The notes under the pieces were generated by a model. The model was not told the DNA's origin. It did no database searches and saw nothing but the letters and a program-made list of their open reading frames with translations. Shown piece by piece: positions 46,755 through 55,990 of a stretch of 64,000 nucleotides of DNA. The number at the start of each line of letters is the position of its first letter. Positions within the stretch are counted from its first letter, which is position 1. The DNA is from Cladorhizidae sp. MBARI D1340-BT2 (Eukaryota > Porifera > Demospongiae > Poecilosclerida > Cladorhizidae). The DNA is taken from assembly GCA_028752905.1 (NCBI GenBank), contig JAQNBH010000011.1, forward strand, positions 33,628,017 to 33,692,016, read 5' to 3'. Both the position numbers and the translations under genes were made by a program.

Positions 46755-47436
46755 AAGGGGGTAGTTCACCCCAAACTGGTTAAAAACGTCTGTTGACTTT
46801 GACTGCCCATAACTTTTTTAATAATTGGTTTGTGTAGATAATGTTATGCTCAAATTGTTGCTTGTTCTATGTGCTTTCCAATGATATATAAAATATCTCT
46901 AGAGGCATGTTTTGTCAGAAGATGCATGCAGAAATGCAGAAATGCAGAAACAGGGACCCTCCTTCTCTTGGCAGACCCCCACTACTCATTTTTAAAAATC
47001 AAAAGCTGTAAATTGGTTTGTGGCTTGTCAAAGCTAACAGCTGTGATAACGTGCCGTATTTGATTACGCGCTAAAATACAATTTTTAGCGCGTAATCAAA
47101 TACGGCACGTTGCCATTCAACAACAACCACTTTATTTATTGCAATATAAAACCACCCATTATCATAGCTGTTAGCTTTGACAAGCCACAAACCAATTTAC
47201 AGCTTTTGATTTTTTAAAATGAGTAGTGGGGGTCTGCCAAGAGAAGGAGGGTCCCTGTTTCTGCATTTCTGCATGCATCTTCTGACAAAACATGCCTCTA
47301 GAGATATTTTATATATCATTGGAAAGCACATAGAACAAGCAACAATTTGAGCATAACATTATCTACACAAACCAATTATAAAAAAAGTTATGGGTCAACA
47401 GACGTTTTTTACCAGTTTGGGGTGAACTACCCCCTT
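46755..47436. mobile_element. Foldback element, ~290-bp arms, inner perfect hairpin
   Basis: Ends AAGGGGGTAGTTCACCCC and its inverse (CTACCCCCTT at 47436). The left arm, about 46755-47043, and right arm, about 47155-47436, are highly similar inverted copies with a few small indels. In the centre a separate palindrome (about 47048-47108) has two perfect 28-bp arms around a 5-base loop. No coding capacity. It interrupts the LINE reading frame, showing it arrived later. Confidence 0.93.
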
Positions 47437-47667
47437 GCAAGAGTGGAAAGGAAAAAGCTAAACCACAAGAAGTACAATAGAGACTCTGGCTATTACAAAA
47501 ACTTTTACCATAGAAGAAATGGGAACAGATATTTCTGCTCTCAAACCAAGAAAGGCTATTGGCTTAAACAAGATCACAACGAGCAGATCAAGTACTTCGG
47601 TCCTGTAGCAAAGAAGTGGCTTATGCAGCTGTACAATGAAAGCCTCGATACATACAAGCTCCCTTAA

Positions 47668-49140
47668 ACCCACTCACTGTCACAAGCGTATATATACGCA
47701 AAAAGTTGTTTATCAAATATTAAAAAAACATAAAAAATCGATCGTACGTTCACAGACTCTACGATCGTACAGGCAATAGACGTTCGGTAACTAGGGTAGT
47801 AATAATTATTGAAAAGTCGGACCCATGTTGAAGATGGCCGTTTGATTGTCCTTGGATAAAGTTATTTCTCAGGTTTAGGGCGATGATTTTGGACTTTCTG
47901 AGGATGAAAGCAGTGATCAAGAAGGCTATGGCATCTCATACTACGTTGGCCAGAGCGTGTTGACCGCGAAGCTCTGCTATCGCTTGGCAGAATAGTTGCT
48001 GATGACCTACCTTCAAGGAAGCGTAGCGCTTTCACTCGAGGTGACGATCTAGATGGAGATGAGAATACCAGCGATGAAGAAGGTATTTACAGTCAGTTTA
48101 GCTACAATTTAGCTATAGCTAGTTTTGTTGTTAGCAAAGCAGAGCATGGATACAATGCTCTTTTAGTTTCCTTGTTGCGGTAGTCAGCGGTAAAATTATT
48201 TGATGCCGATTTCTTTTATCCCCTTCAGGTTTAATGCATGAAGCGATGGATTGGGCATCTGACAGAGCTTCATCAACTCTGACACAATCTATTGTTGCTA
48301 GCCCTCCTATTGCTGTGATGGATGCTTCATCACCTTTTCCATTGTTCCTACCAGTATCTGCAACTGTAGGTTGTGTAACCTCTGCATCAGGTTCTATGAC
48401 TTATGTGACATCTGTAGTCACTCCTATACTATTTCCATCATCATCATTGTCTGTTCCATCATCGTGCCCTCCTATATTTTTACCCTCACACTCTGTGTCC
48501 TCTTCTAGTGAAGTATGCACTCCTTCACGACCAGTTGTTCAGCTTAGTCATAGCACTAGTGTTCGTCATGCTCGAGTTTGTCAGAGTAGTGGTAGTGAAA
48601 TAGCTTCTAGTGCTTCAAGTTCTGCTCTGCCTTTAGCTAGTCCTCTCTTTCTTTCTGGGACTTCACCTACCAGCATTTATTTAGCTCCGTCTCTTGCTTC
48701 TTCTACTGTTACCTTTGATAGTCCCTCCTCTAATTCTCCAGAAGAGGGTGTTTGCGTATATGGTTGAGGCATGCATTCTGGACAGCTATGTTCTAGACTC
48801 TCATGTCCGCAGAGCAGATCACCTTGCCAGGGGTTACAGGAAGAGAGATTTTTTGACCTTCTGGTTGGAACTAGCTAAGGAACTAGTGGGATGCTTCTGC
48901 TCACGTCAGCGTGCTGGCTGCCCTCACTCAGTTTATAACGAGTGTCTAGACCGGCTGAACACCACGCTTGGGCATTGGTCAGCACTAACTGACAAACAGC
49001 AGAGGTGTGTTGTCTGTGTAGCAGTTGGAAACATGTCTGGAATCTCAAACCGCCATGAGACCACTTATTTGCCGTCACTGCAAAGTACCACTGTGTGACA
49101 CAAAAAGAGACTGTTTTTTCAACCACACCATGGTATAGAC
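47668..49140 (+). mobile_element. piggyBac derivative 5 (3' end not found)
   Basis: The left TTAA is 47664-47667, then ACCCACTCACTGTCACAAGCG. The right terminus was not recognised by 49560. It contains the transposase N-terminal and C-terminal parts with the catalytic core deleted. Inserted in a LINE RT frame. Confidence 0.72.
47878..49137 (+). pseudogene. piggyBac transposase, copy 5
   Basis: First exon with GDDFGLSEDESSDQEGYGIS and YYVGQS, a frameshift near 47955, then DREALLSLGRIVADDLPS and an acidic end at donor 48083. The intron 48083-48228 ends CCCCTTCAG, phase 1. Exon 2 (48229-48767) is a Ser/Pro-rich linker rather than RG-rich. From about 48735 in another frame: [42 protein letters not shown]. 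After a final frameshift comes CRHCKVPLCDTKRDCFFNH. No DDD core. Confidence 0.75.
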
Positions 49141-49406
49141 TTCACCAAGTAGTTTCCTAGTTTTTGCTTCACTTTTTTTAAATTTTACTTTCTATGGTAT
49201 TTCCATTTTTCTTTCTGTTCTATGTTTCTGCTATATAGATGGCTGTTGTTTTGTACATGCATGTTTTTTGTTGCTATTGTTGTCCTGTTATGGGAAGATG
49301 TAATAAATAATTGTTCATACAACACCAACATGATAACATCAGAAAATAAATATTAAAAAATGATAAATATATATTATGCAAGTTTTGTGAATACAATGAG
49401 TGTGTG

Positions 49407-49409
<3 letters not shown>

Positions 49410-49441
<32 letters not shown>
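49410..49441. repeat. (AT)n microsatellite
   Basis: Uninterrupted TA dinucleotide run of about 30 bases. Confidence 0.95.
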
Positions 49442-49442
<1 letters not shown>

Positions 49443-49554
49443 CACATGTTGCATTGTCTAGCATAGTCAGAAGTAAGAGCTTTCATTAATTAAGCTGTAA
49501 TTACATAATGATATTCATCATTTGTGGTCGGCTTAGCAACCTGAAGGCGATTTG

Positions 49555-49880
49555 AAGATCTCAGAACAATCGAGGATGAAATGCACTTGATTTCCTCTCC
49601 CTTTCAGCATCAGTCAAGTTTTTGTATTTTTTCACGTGTTTCGTCTCGTAATGCCGACTCAAATTGTAATCCTTAAACATGGCGATCTGCTCCCCGCAAA
49701 CTAAACACACGGCTTTACCTCCGACTTCAGTAAATAAATACTTAGCAGTCCATTTTTTGTTGAAAACCCTGCATTCAGCATCTACCTTTCTTTTTTTAGC
49801 AGGAGAGGCCTGCTTGTGACAACGATTCAATCACGTGCACGTCTTGATTTACGTATTGCGTCATTTTGTAGAAGTACCTT

Positions 49881-49918
<38 letters not shown>

Positions 49919-50010
49919 CCAAAATAAAAGCAATGCAGCTTTAGTCCCTTACACGGGCCGGTCAGAGTCAACCAAAGGTCCGTATGTGGCCCGGGGGCCG
50001 TAAAATGCCC
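49555..50010 (-). mobile_element. hAT element 5' fragment (BED/GTF2IRD2-like)
   Basis: On the minus strand the element begins near 50010 with AGACCTGGGCATTTTACGGC followed by CCCCCGGGCCACATACGG, the GC-rich terminal sequence common in ZBED-type hAT elements. It has a long poly-A on this strand (poly-T at 49881-49918), then a zinc-finger exon. The rest of the transposase is missing. Confidence 0.65.
49561..49830 (-). pseudogene. hAT N-terminal zinc-finger exon
   Basis: MNRCHKQASPAKKRKVDAEC, then FNKKWTAKYLFTEVGGKAVC and LVCGEQIAMFKDYNLSRHYE, KHVKKY: a CxxC...H...H finger as in GTF2IRD2/ZBED5-like hAT proteins. Ends at a stop shortly after. Confidence 0.7.
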
Positions 50011-50014
50011 AGGT

Positions 50015-50281
50015 CTACTCTAGAGCTTCCTCTAGCCACTCGTATATAGCATTTTTAATTTTTTGGCACTTCGCAACTCGGAGTGGTTTTGGACGGCGAT
50101 TTTGGGGTGCAGGTTTTTTAGGTCCCTCCGCTTTAGGGTCTAGTAACTTGCCTATAGTTATACCTATGAAACATATTTTAGTATCAAAAGAGAGCACACA
50201 GAGAGACCTATCTTTTGAGCTATATATCAAGTCCATACCATGAAGTTTGTAGAATCTACTGAGCTCTAAAGTTGTAACCAC
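50015..50281 (-). other. Unassigned minus-strand open frame
   Basis: Basic, Pro-rich (EGPKKPAPQNRRPKPLRVAK) with an acidic end (YEWLEEALE). It lies between the hAT end and the pogo relic. No family recognised; it could be a fragment of either or chance. Confidence 0.2.
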
Positions 50282-50294
50282 AGGTTAAAAAATT

Positions 50295-51540
50295 TAAAAT
50301 TAAAATTTGCAACTGTCCCTCCTTAAATTAAATTCATTAAAAAAATCTCTGATTTCATTCTTCATTTTCTCATAGAGGAACGTAATCCACGTGGCTCCAT
50401 GTTCTTTGATAACAGACATGCCCATGTCGACCTTTTCATCTGCTGCTACCGCCACACATTGAAGACGCTTTTGAGCTTCAGCATAACATAAATGGAACTT
50501 TTCCATCAAAAAGTAAGTTTGTTAATGTACTAACATCCAATGCTTAGAGATAGTCATTTCATCCAGGAGGAACAATTATGACAAAAATATTGTGCTCTTC
50601 AAAGCACTCATAGTTTTTTTGACCTCTGAATTTCCATTATCAGCATTGCTTTCTGTTGTGTTTCCTGCAAAGCTTCCCATAAGTGTATGGGATAGGCACG
50701 TTTCTATAATTTCCCAATGATTTGGGGATTAAAAGATGTCAAGGAAAGGAAAATTGGTTGTGATCTGGTCCGTTTTCCTTTGGTACAGAATCAGTGTGGG
50801 CAGGAAACTACCATTCAAGCAAACAACAAATGTTGCTGTTCTGTCTTTATCACTGAGACTAACTGCTTCCACCCTTCTGCTAATTTTTGCTGCCATTCTT
50901 AAATCTCAGGAAGATGCTAATCTAAAACTAGTCCAGTCCAAATTGATTATTAAACCATCAGTAATATCTATCGAGACAGCCATCCTGGATACTTGGCAAA
51001 AAATCCCCAATTTCAAGTGCTCAAATTGCTTCGACATTCCTTGATTGGTTTAATTTAGCACAAGCTTTATTCCACACAGACACCATCCTGATGCTGCCAT
51101 GTTTTTTAATTAAAATGTATTCACTGTACTTGTGAGGAGAATGCCATGACAATTTCTGAAGCTGCAGCCATCACAACATTTTTACCAATGCTGGTGCTGG
51201 TCAACATGCAAGATGTGCTTTCACATTTTTTAACATTGCATATAGAAAAACGTTTCCACCATGCTTCTTGGCTTCGTACTTTTTCTTTTTTCTTTGGCTG
51301 TCCAAAGTATTTGCTCCTGAAAGGCCTCACTATTTACTCCCTTACCCAGAGAGAGCCTTGAATTTCTTGCAAGCAGCTGAATTCCCATTCTCGGCAGCAT
51401 ATAGCTAATAGATGCATGGCTTCCAGTAGTGAAAGTGATCGAATATCTACTTTCTTTCTCATCATTAGTCCTGCTTAATGCAAATATCAATGATAGCTCA
51501 AGTACTTTTTCAGCTGATTTGTTAGCTTCCACAACAACCT
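50295..51540 (-). pseudogene. pogo/Tigger-like (DDE_1) transposase relic
   Basis: Minus-strand pieces in order: a start region at 51532-51230; then IINLDWTSFRL (first catalytic Asp) near 50940; ISRRVEAVSLSDKDRTATFV and NGSFLPTLILYQRKTDQ near 50830-50740; KAMLIMEI near 50660 (second Asp replaced by Glu); and VDMGMSVIKEHGATWITFLY at 50430-50370. Several stops and frameshifts. Matches the DDE_1 superfamily layout from memory. Confidence 0.65.
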
Positions 51541-52379
51541 TTCCGAGGTTTCCTACTTGTAATATGGTTGTTAGTTTAGCAGATCCATTAATGGGCTTAA
51601 AGTGCTGCTAAATACTCATCTTTGTTTCATTATGCTATGTAATGCTCAACATTGGCAGTGTCACATCAAACTTCTAGCATCAACACATGACAACATATAT
51701 GATCCTGTACTATATACAATCTTTACATATTATATCATAGCAAAGTAAGTACCAATATAGGGTGCTTTTGCTCAGCCTTGTTGTTTGAGAATTTTCAGTA
51801 CTACATAGCGACCCTTTCTCTGACCTCAACAAGTGACCAATAAGACCAAGGAAACCAAAAAAACACAGTAAAATGGACTTGCCTGTTCATTTGTTCTTAC
51901 ATAGTCTCTTTTGTGCTTGCATAATTATGTTGAACAGGAGTCAAACAATGGAAGGTTAAAATGTCTGCAGCAGTATGTGGCAGCTAGCTAAAGGAACAAT
52001 TGCATGCACAGTCTAAGCTAGATTGAATGTGTATACCCTCCAGTTGTGTTCATCAAGTCCTTGACCAATTTGGACACATGAATTTTTATTTATATCCATG
52101 GTAACAATTCAGGGACATATGGTGTGTTTACTATTAGTCTGTATTAAAATGTTTACCGAGAATAATAAACTCTGAAAGGTTGTTTAACAGAGCACTTCTC
52201 CCCTTATCAAAGGATTAGTATTTTATTAAATAACTACTTACTATACAAGATTAATAATTAGCACTCAATCCTTCAACTAAATTAGTTTACATAACCATCT
52301 AGATGTGGGCACAAAAGGCACTGATAGTTCCACACACTTGTCCCTTCACCGACTCCACCAGCTCGACTTACCCGAGGGG
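51541..52379. other. Stretch with nothing recognised
   Basis: AT-rich and read on both strands. No Calx-beta exon and no element terminus. The truncated 3' end of the second Gmr1-like element is at about 52380. Confidence 0.4.
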
Positions 52380-53252
52380 CAATTATTGCATTCCATAACA
52401 TGCACTCCAATTTGCCAAATTGGCATTTGCTCCTTTTGGGAGTACGCCCTGCTTCTCACAATCGTAGAAATGCTTTTCGGATGTATTGTAGATGTTCGTC
52501 CCAAATGGTACTGAAGATAACCACATCGTGCATGTATGCATATGCAAATGAATAGAAATCCCTCAATAAGTCATCCATCAAGCATTGGAAGGTGGAAGGT
52601 GCACCTTTAAATCCAAATTGCCCCCATATTTTCTGAAAGTTGTGATGAATGAAATCTTCGGTCAGTCTTCAGAGGTGACGGGAACCTGCCAATATCCCTA
52701 CATCAAATCCAGTGTTGTTATGTATCGTGCCTTCCCATAACGATCTATCAACTCGTTGATGTGAGGTAGTGGATTGTTGTCAGAGGCTATAACCTCGTTG
52801 ATCCTTCGATAATCCACACAAAGCCACTTAATTCCATCCTTTTGGGGTTTCAAAACCACTGGTACTGACCACTCACTTCTCGATGGTTCCACAATTCAAT
52901 GTCTGTGATCACATCCTTCAAGAGATTGACTTTGCTTCCTCTGACTCTCAGTACAGTGGTAAACGTATAGGTAGGGCATCTCTCATTTCAATCCTATGTT
53001 GCATGACACATTCGTTTTTCATGGTGTGTTACGTACATCAATGAATTCTTCCTGGATCATCTGTAGGTCCTTCGTTTGTTCCTCACTGAGCTGTGTCTCA
53101 TTTAAGAATTCCTCCTCAGATGCCTTTGAACTCCAAGTCTGAATGTCTCCGACATTTCCTTGGGCATGTTCCAGTAGTAGCACTGCTACTGATGATGTGG
53201 CCACTCTCTCAAGTTGTTGCATGGACGACTCTCTTTCATTTTTGCCAACCAA
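52380..53252 (-). pseudogene. Reverse transcriptase of second Gmr1-like element
   Basis: 53252-53019 is the pre-RT region (LSEEQTKDLQMIQEEFIDV). 52892-52698 is RT: WSVPVVLKPQKDGIKWLCVD, YRRINEV, ARYITTLDLM. Further on, GAPSTFQCLMDDLL and YMHD, where YLDD is expected, near 52560-52530: the active site is mutated. Confidence 0.78.
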
Positions 53253-53319
53253 TCAGTCATGTCGTCTTCATACGTCACATTGCTTACTTTCTTGGTAATT
53301 TGATTTAGGACTAAGCCAC

Positions 53320-54750
53320 TTTTTGTCTTGACTTGGTTTCAATTGTGGTATTGAGAATACTACCTTATCACCCACAGAAGAGTTCTTCTCTCTGGCTGTA
53401 TACAATAATATCACCTTTTTTATCTTGTTGGGCTTTCTTCATGTTCTCCTTCAGGATTATGCCCATCATCTTGAATTACTCCTGGACGTTTCTCATTATA
53501 TGTAATGACATCTTTGGACTCTTCCTCAGGCATCTGCCATAATTGAGCCAATAGTTTTGGAATTGACCCTGTTAGGATTTCATTGGATAATCACACTCAC
53601 ATGAAGAACTGTAATGGTAAATCCAAAACAGCTGCTTTGTCCAATACCTTCAATAGGATTACTTCTGGCCTTTTCGATGTGTATAGTCTACTATGGTCAA
53701 CACATACTTGTAACCACGGGGTGTCCAGGGCATTAGGCCAACCACATCCATTCCTACTTGGCTGAATGGGGTATCAATGACAAGTAAAGTCCCAATTGGT
53801 GCCTGTGCTTGGTGGTTACTGTTGCAGCCGTTTGACATATATAAATCTCTTGCAGGTATCCTTCATAACCTTGGTAACTTGGGGCCCGATAGAATACTTC
53901 GTGAAGTCAGGCTTCGATCTTTCTTCTGCCAATGTGTCCTGATAGTGGAGCTGCATGAGTCATCCTCAGCACAGCTGTTTGACACCTCTATGGCATCACA
54001 ATCTGGGCTGGACTCATTGTCGGGCACTTCCCTGTATAACAAACCTTCCTTGCAGAAGTAGGGTATGTCTCTATTGTCTGCTTGCTCACACCATCTCGTT
54101 GGTGTAGGGTCAACTTGTTCCTATTTCTTCAATTGATTTCTTCCTTTTTTCAGACTTGGTCTGGCTCTTCTTGTTTCTCTCAGGTAGAAACATTGTATGT
54201 TTGAGGTCAAAGAGTTGACCCAAGTTTTCTTGTGCTTGGTCATCTCCCTCGGTAGGCTTCTCATCTGAGTCTTCCTTCTTACTAACATCAGTGTCATTCC
54301 TGATCCCAGTCTCAATCTCGGGTTCAGGTTCTGGTGGCTGCTGCATATAGTCCTCCAGACTATAGAGTGTTGCTCCAGAATCATTCTGTCGACTTTCCAG
54401 CTCTCTTTCCTTGGCTGCCTTCCCCTTGGCATGAGCTCCAACGACTCCTTCGGAGTATTTTCCACATCATTGTCACAATCATTTTTATGGGGATTAAAAT
54501 CAATGTTTATCAGTCCTCACACTCCTTTGAGATCCCTCCCTAGTAATGTATCATGATTGATTGTGCTTGATATTCCTCACAGACTCTCTTCATCTTGCCC
54601 TTACAAATAGCACCTCATTCGCCAAGGCCACACTTGCATTCCAGCATTTGCATCATACCCTGGCTGTGTTTCTACATGTAGGCATCCTTTTGAACCAATT
54701 TGGGGTGTACTATAGTTGTAGCATCTCCAGTGTCCAGTATTATACTTGTT
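53320..54750 (-). pseudogene. Protease and integrase of second Gmr1-like element
   Basis: Protease ILDTGDATTIVHP near 54730. A charged linker (EPEPEIETGIRNDTD) lies at 54346-54110. Integrase core text DTPFSQVGMDVVGLMPWTPR then GYKYVLTIVDYT lies around 53790-53690. A C-terminal segment GDKVVFSIPQLKPSQDKKW is at about 53370-53320. Stops are frequent. Confidence 0.65.
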
Positions 54751-54839
54751 ACTGTGTTTCCACAGATGGCTCCTTCATACTTTTTTGGCATCTTTTTTGT
54801 CTCCTTTTGTGACTCAATTGGCTACTTACCTTGTGTGTG

Positions 54840-55965
54840 GGCAAGTAGCGGCCATGTATCTCCAGCCATTGCATTTGAAATATAAGTAACTTCTTTCCTT
54901 ATCATACATCTTCCTCTTCTTCAGGTTACCATTCGGTGTTCCAGATGTCTTCTCTTCTTTTCGATTGTCGTCATTGTGGATATCTCACTCTTGGTTTTGG
55001 TAGAATCCTTATGCCATTGGTTTCTATCTGTGAAACTTCTGTAGGGGTGGTGGTTCACTCGTGTGTCCTTATCTAGGATGACCTCATGGATGTGAACATA
55101 CTTATTGGCTATAGTTTAGCAGCATCTTAACTATTCTTGAGGTTTCTTTCCTTGACCCAGGCTTCCACCTCCCTTGGCATCAGCTCACATACACATTCTG
55201 TTTCCAGAACTGCTTGTAATTTTTGCATGGTAGCACAATGTCTTGTCCACTTTTGGAATATGTCATGTCTCTTTTTTGCACCTGCTGAAAGAGACTCTTC
55301 TCTACTTCCCGGGTACTCCTTGAATAACTTCTTGCAAGTCAGTGGCCCAATGTCATATGCTACCAGTATTGGATTCTTCAAGGAATCGTAGTCCTTTGCT
55401 ATTTCATCACTTGCTGCAATATACACCTGGTAGGCTTTTCCAGCCAGTAAAGACTCCAACTGATTTGGCCAATCCTTTGTGTGTAATTGCTGATCTCTCA
55501 AATCCTAAGAGGTATGGCTACACATCGATGTTCTCTTGGTCCATTCTTGGGACTGTCACCAACTACTGATGCTTGATTGGTTGATTAAAATCCTTTGAGT
55601 CTTCTCGCCTTCTCTGACTCCATGATTTATCTCTTAGATTTTCTCCGTCCATCACCAATTTCATTATCTTTTCAAAGCATTCATTTACATCTCAGCACGA
55701 GCTCTTTTGGCCTCTTGCTTTTCAAGCTGCATTTCAAAGGTTACCTTAAATCGTGCTGTTGAATGATGCTACGCTCTCCTCTTGTGAACCGCAGTATCGG
55801 TCACTATTTCTACGTTGTCTTGAATTTGTTTGTGAATGGACTCATCCACATTCTCAATGTCCTCATACTCATTGTAGCAGGGTTTGTTCCCTTCTCCCTC
55901 TCCTTGTGAGGTAGAATACCTGCTCTCCTTGTATATGATTCCCTGACAAGCAGCCATCTTCCTAG
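54840..55965 (-). pseudogene. Gag of second Gmr1-like element
   Basis: Starts MAACQGIIYKESRYSTSQGE (ATG about 55957), then an acidic/coiled stretch. 55501-55127 gives LESLLAGKAYQVYIAASDEI and KKRHDIFQKWTRHCATM, resembling the capsid of the 21.6-kb element. A damaged zinc knuckle (YFKCNGWRYMAATCP) lies near 54850-54895. Several frame breaks. Confidence 0.65.
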
Positions 55966-55990
55966 AATTGATAAGTTGTGAAGCTGTTAA

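Larger units (their letters stand above)
45060..47664 (+). mobile_element. Non-LTR retrotransposon (AP-endonuclease type), interrupted
   Basis: Plus-strand frames give an AP-endonuclease-like region (MNIEGFSSAKSNILAGLC near 45141; IIIGDFNSHSIQ at 45484-45516), many stops, an 18-bp minisatellite (46045-46213), a pre-RT segment (46248-46745), a foldback insertion (46755-47436) and the RT start (47437-47664: NEQIKYFGPVAKKWLMQLY, N-ESLDTYKLP). It ends exactly at the TTAA where piggyBac copy 5 inserted. The YxDD part is not found. Confidence 0.72.
52380..55965 (-). mobile_element. Second Gmr1-like Gypsy element, decayed, LTRs not found
   Basis: Minus-strand order: gag (55960-54850), protease (DTG at 54726-54734), acidic linker, integrase (about 53980-53330), pre-RT, reverse transcriptase (52900-52380). 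As in the element at 21.6 kb, integrase precedes RT. RNase H and both LTRs are missing: the left side is truncated, and the right side abuts piggyBac copy 6. Confidence 0.78.
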
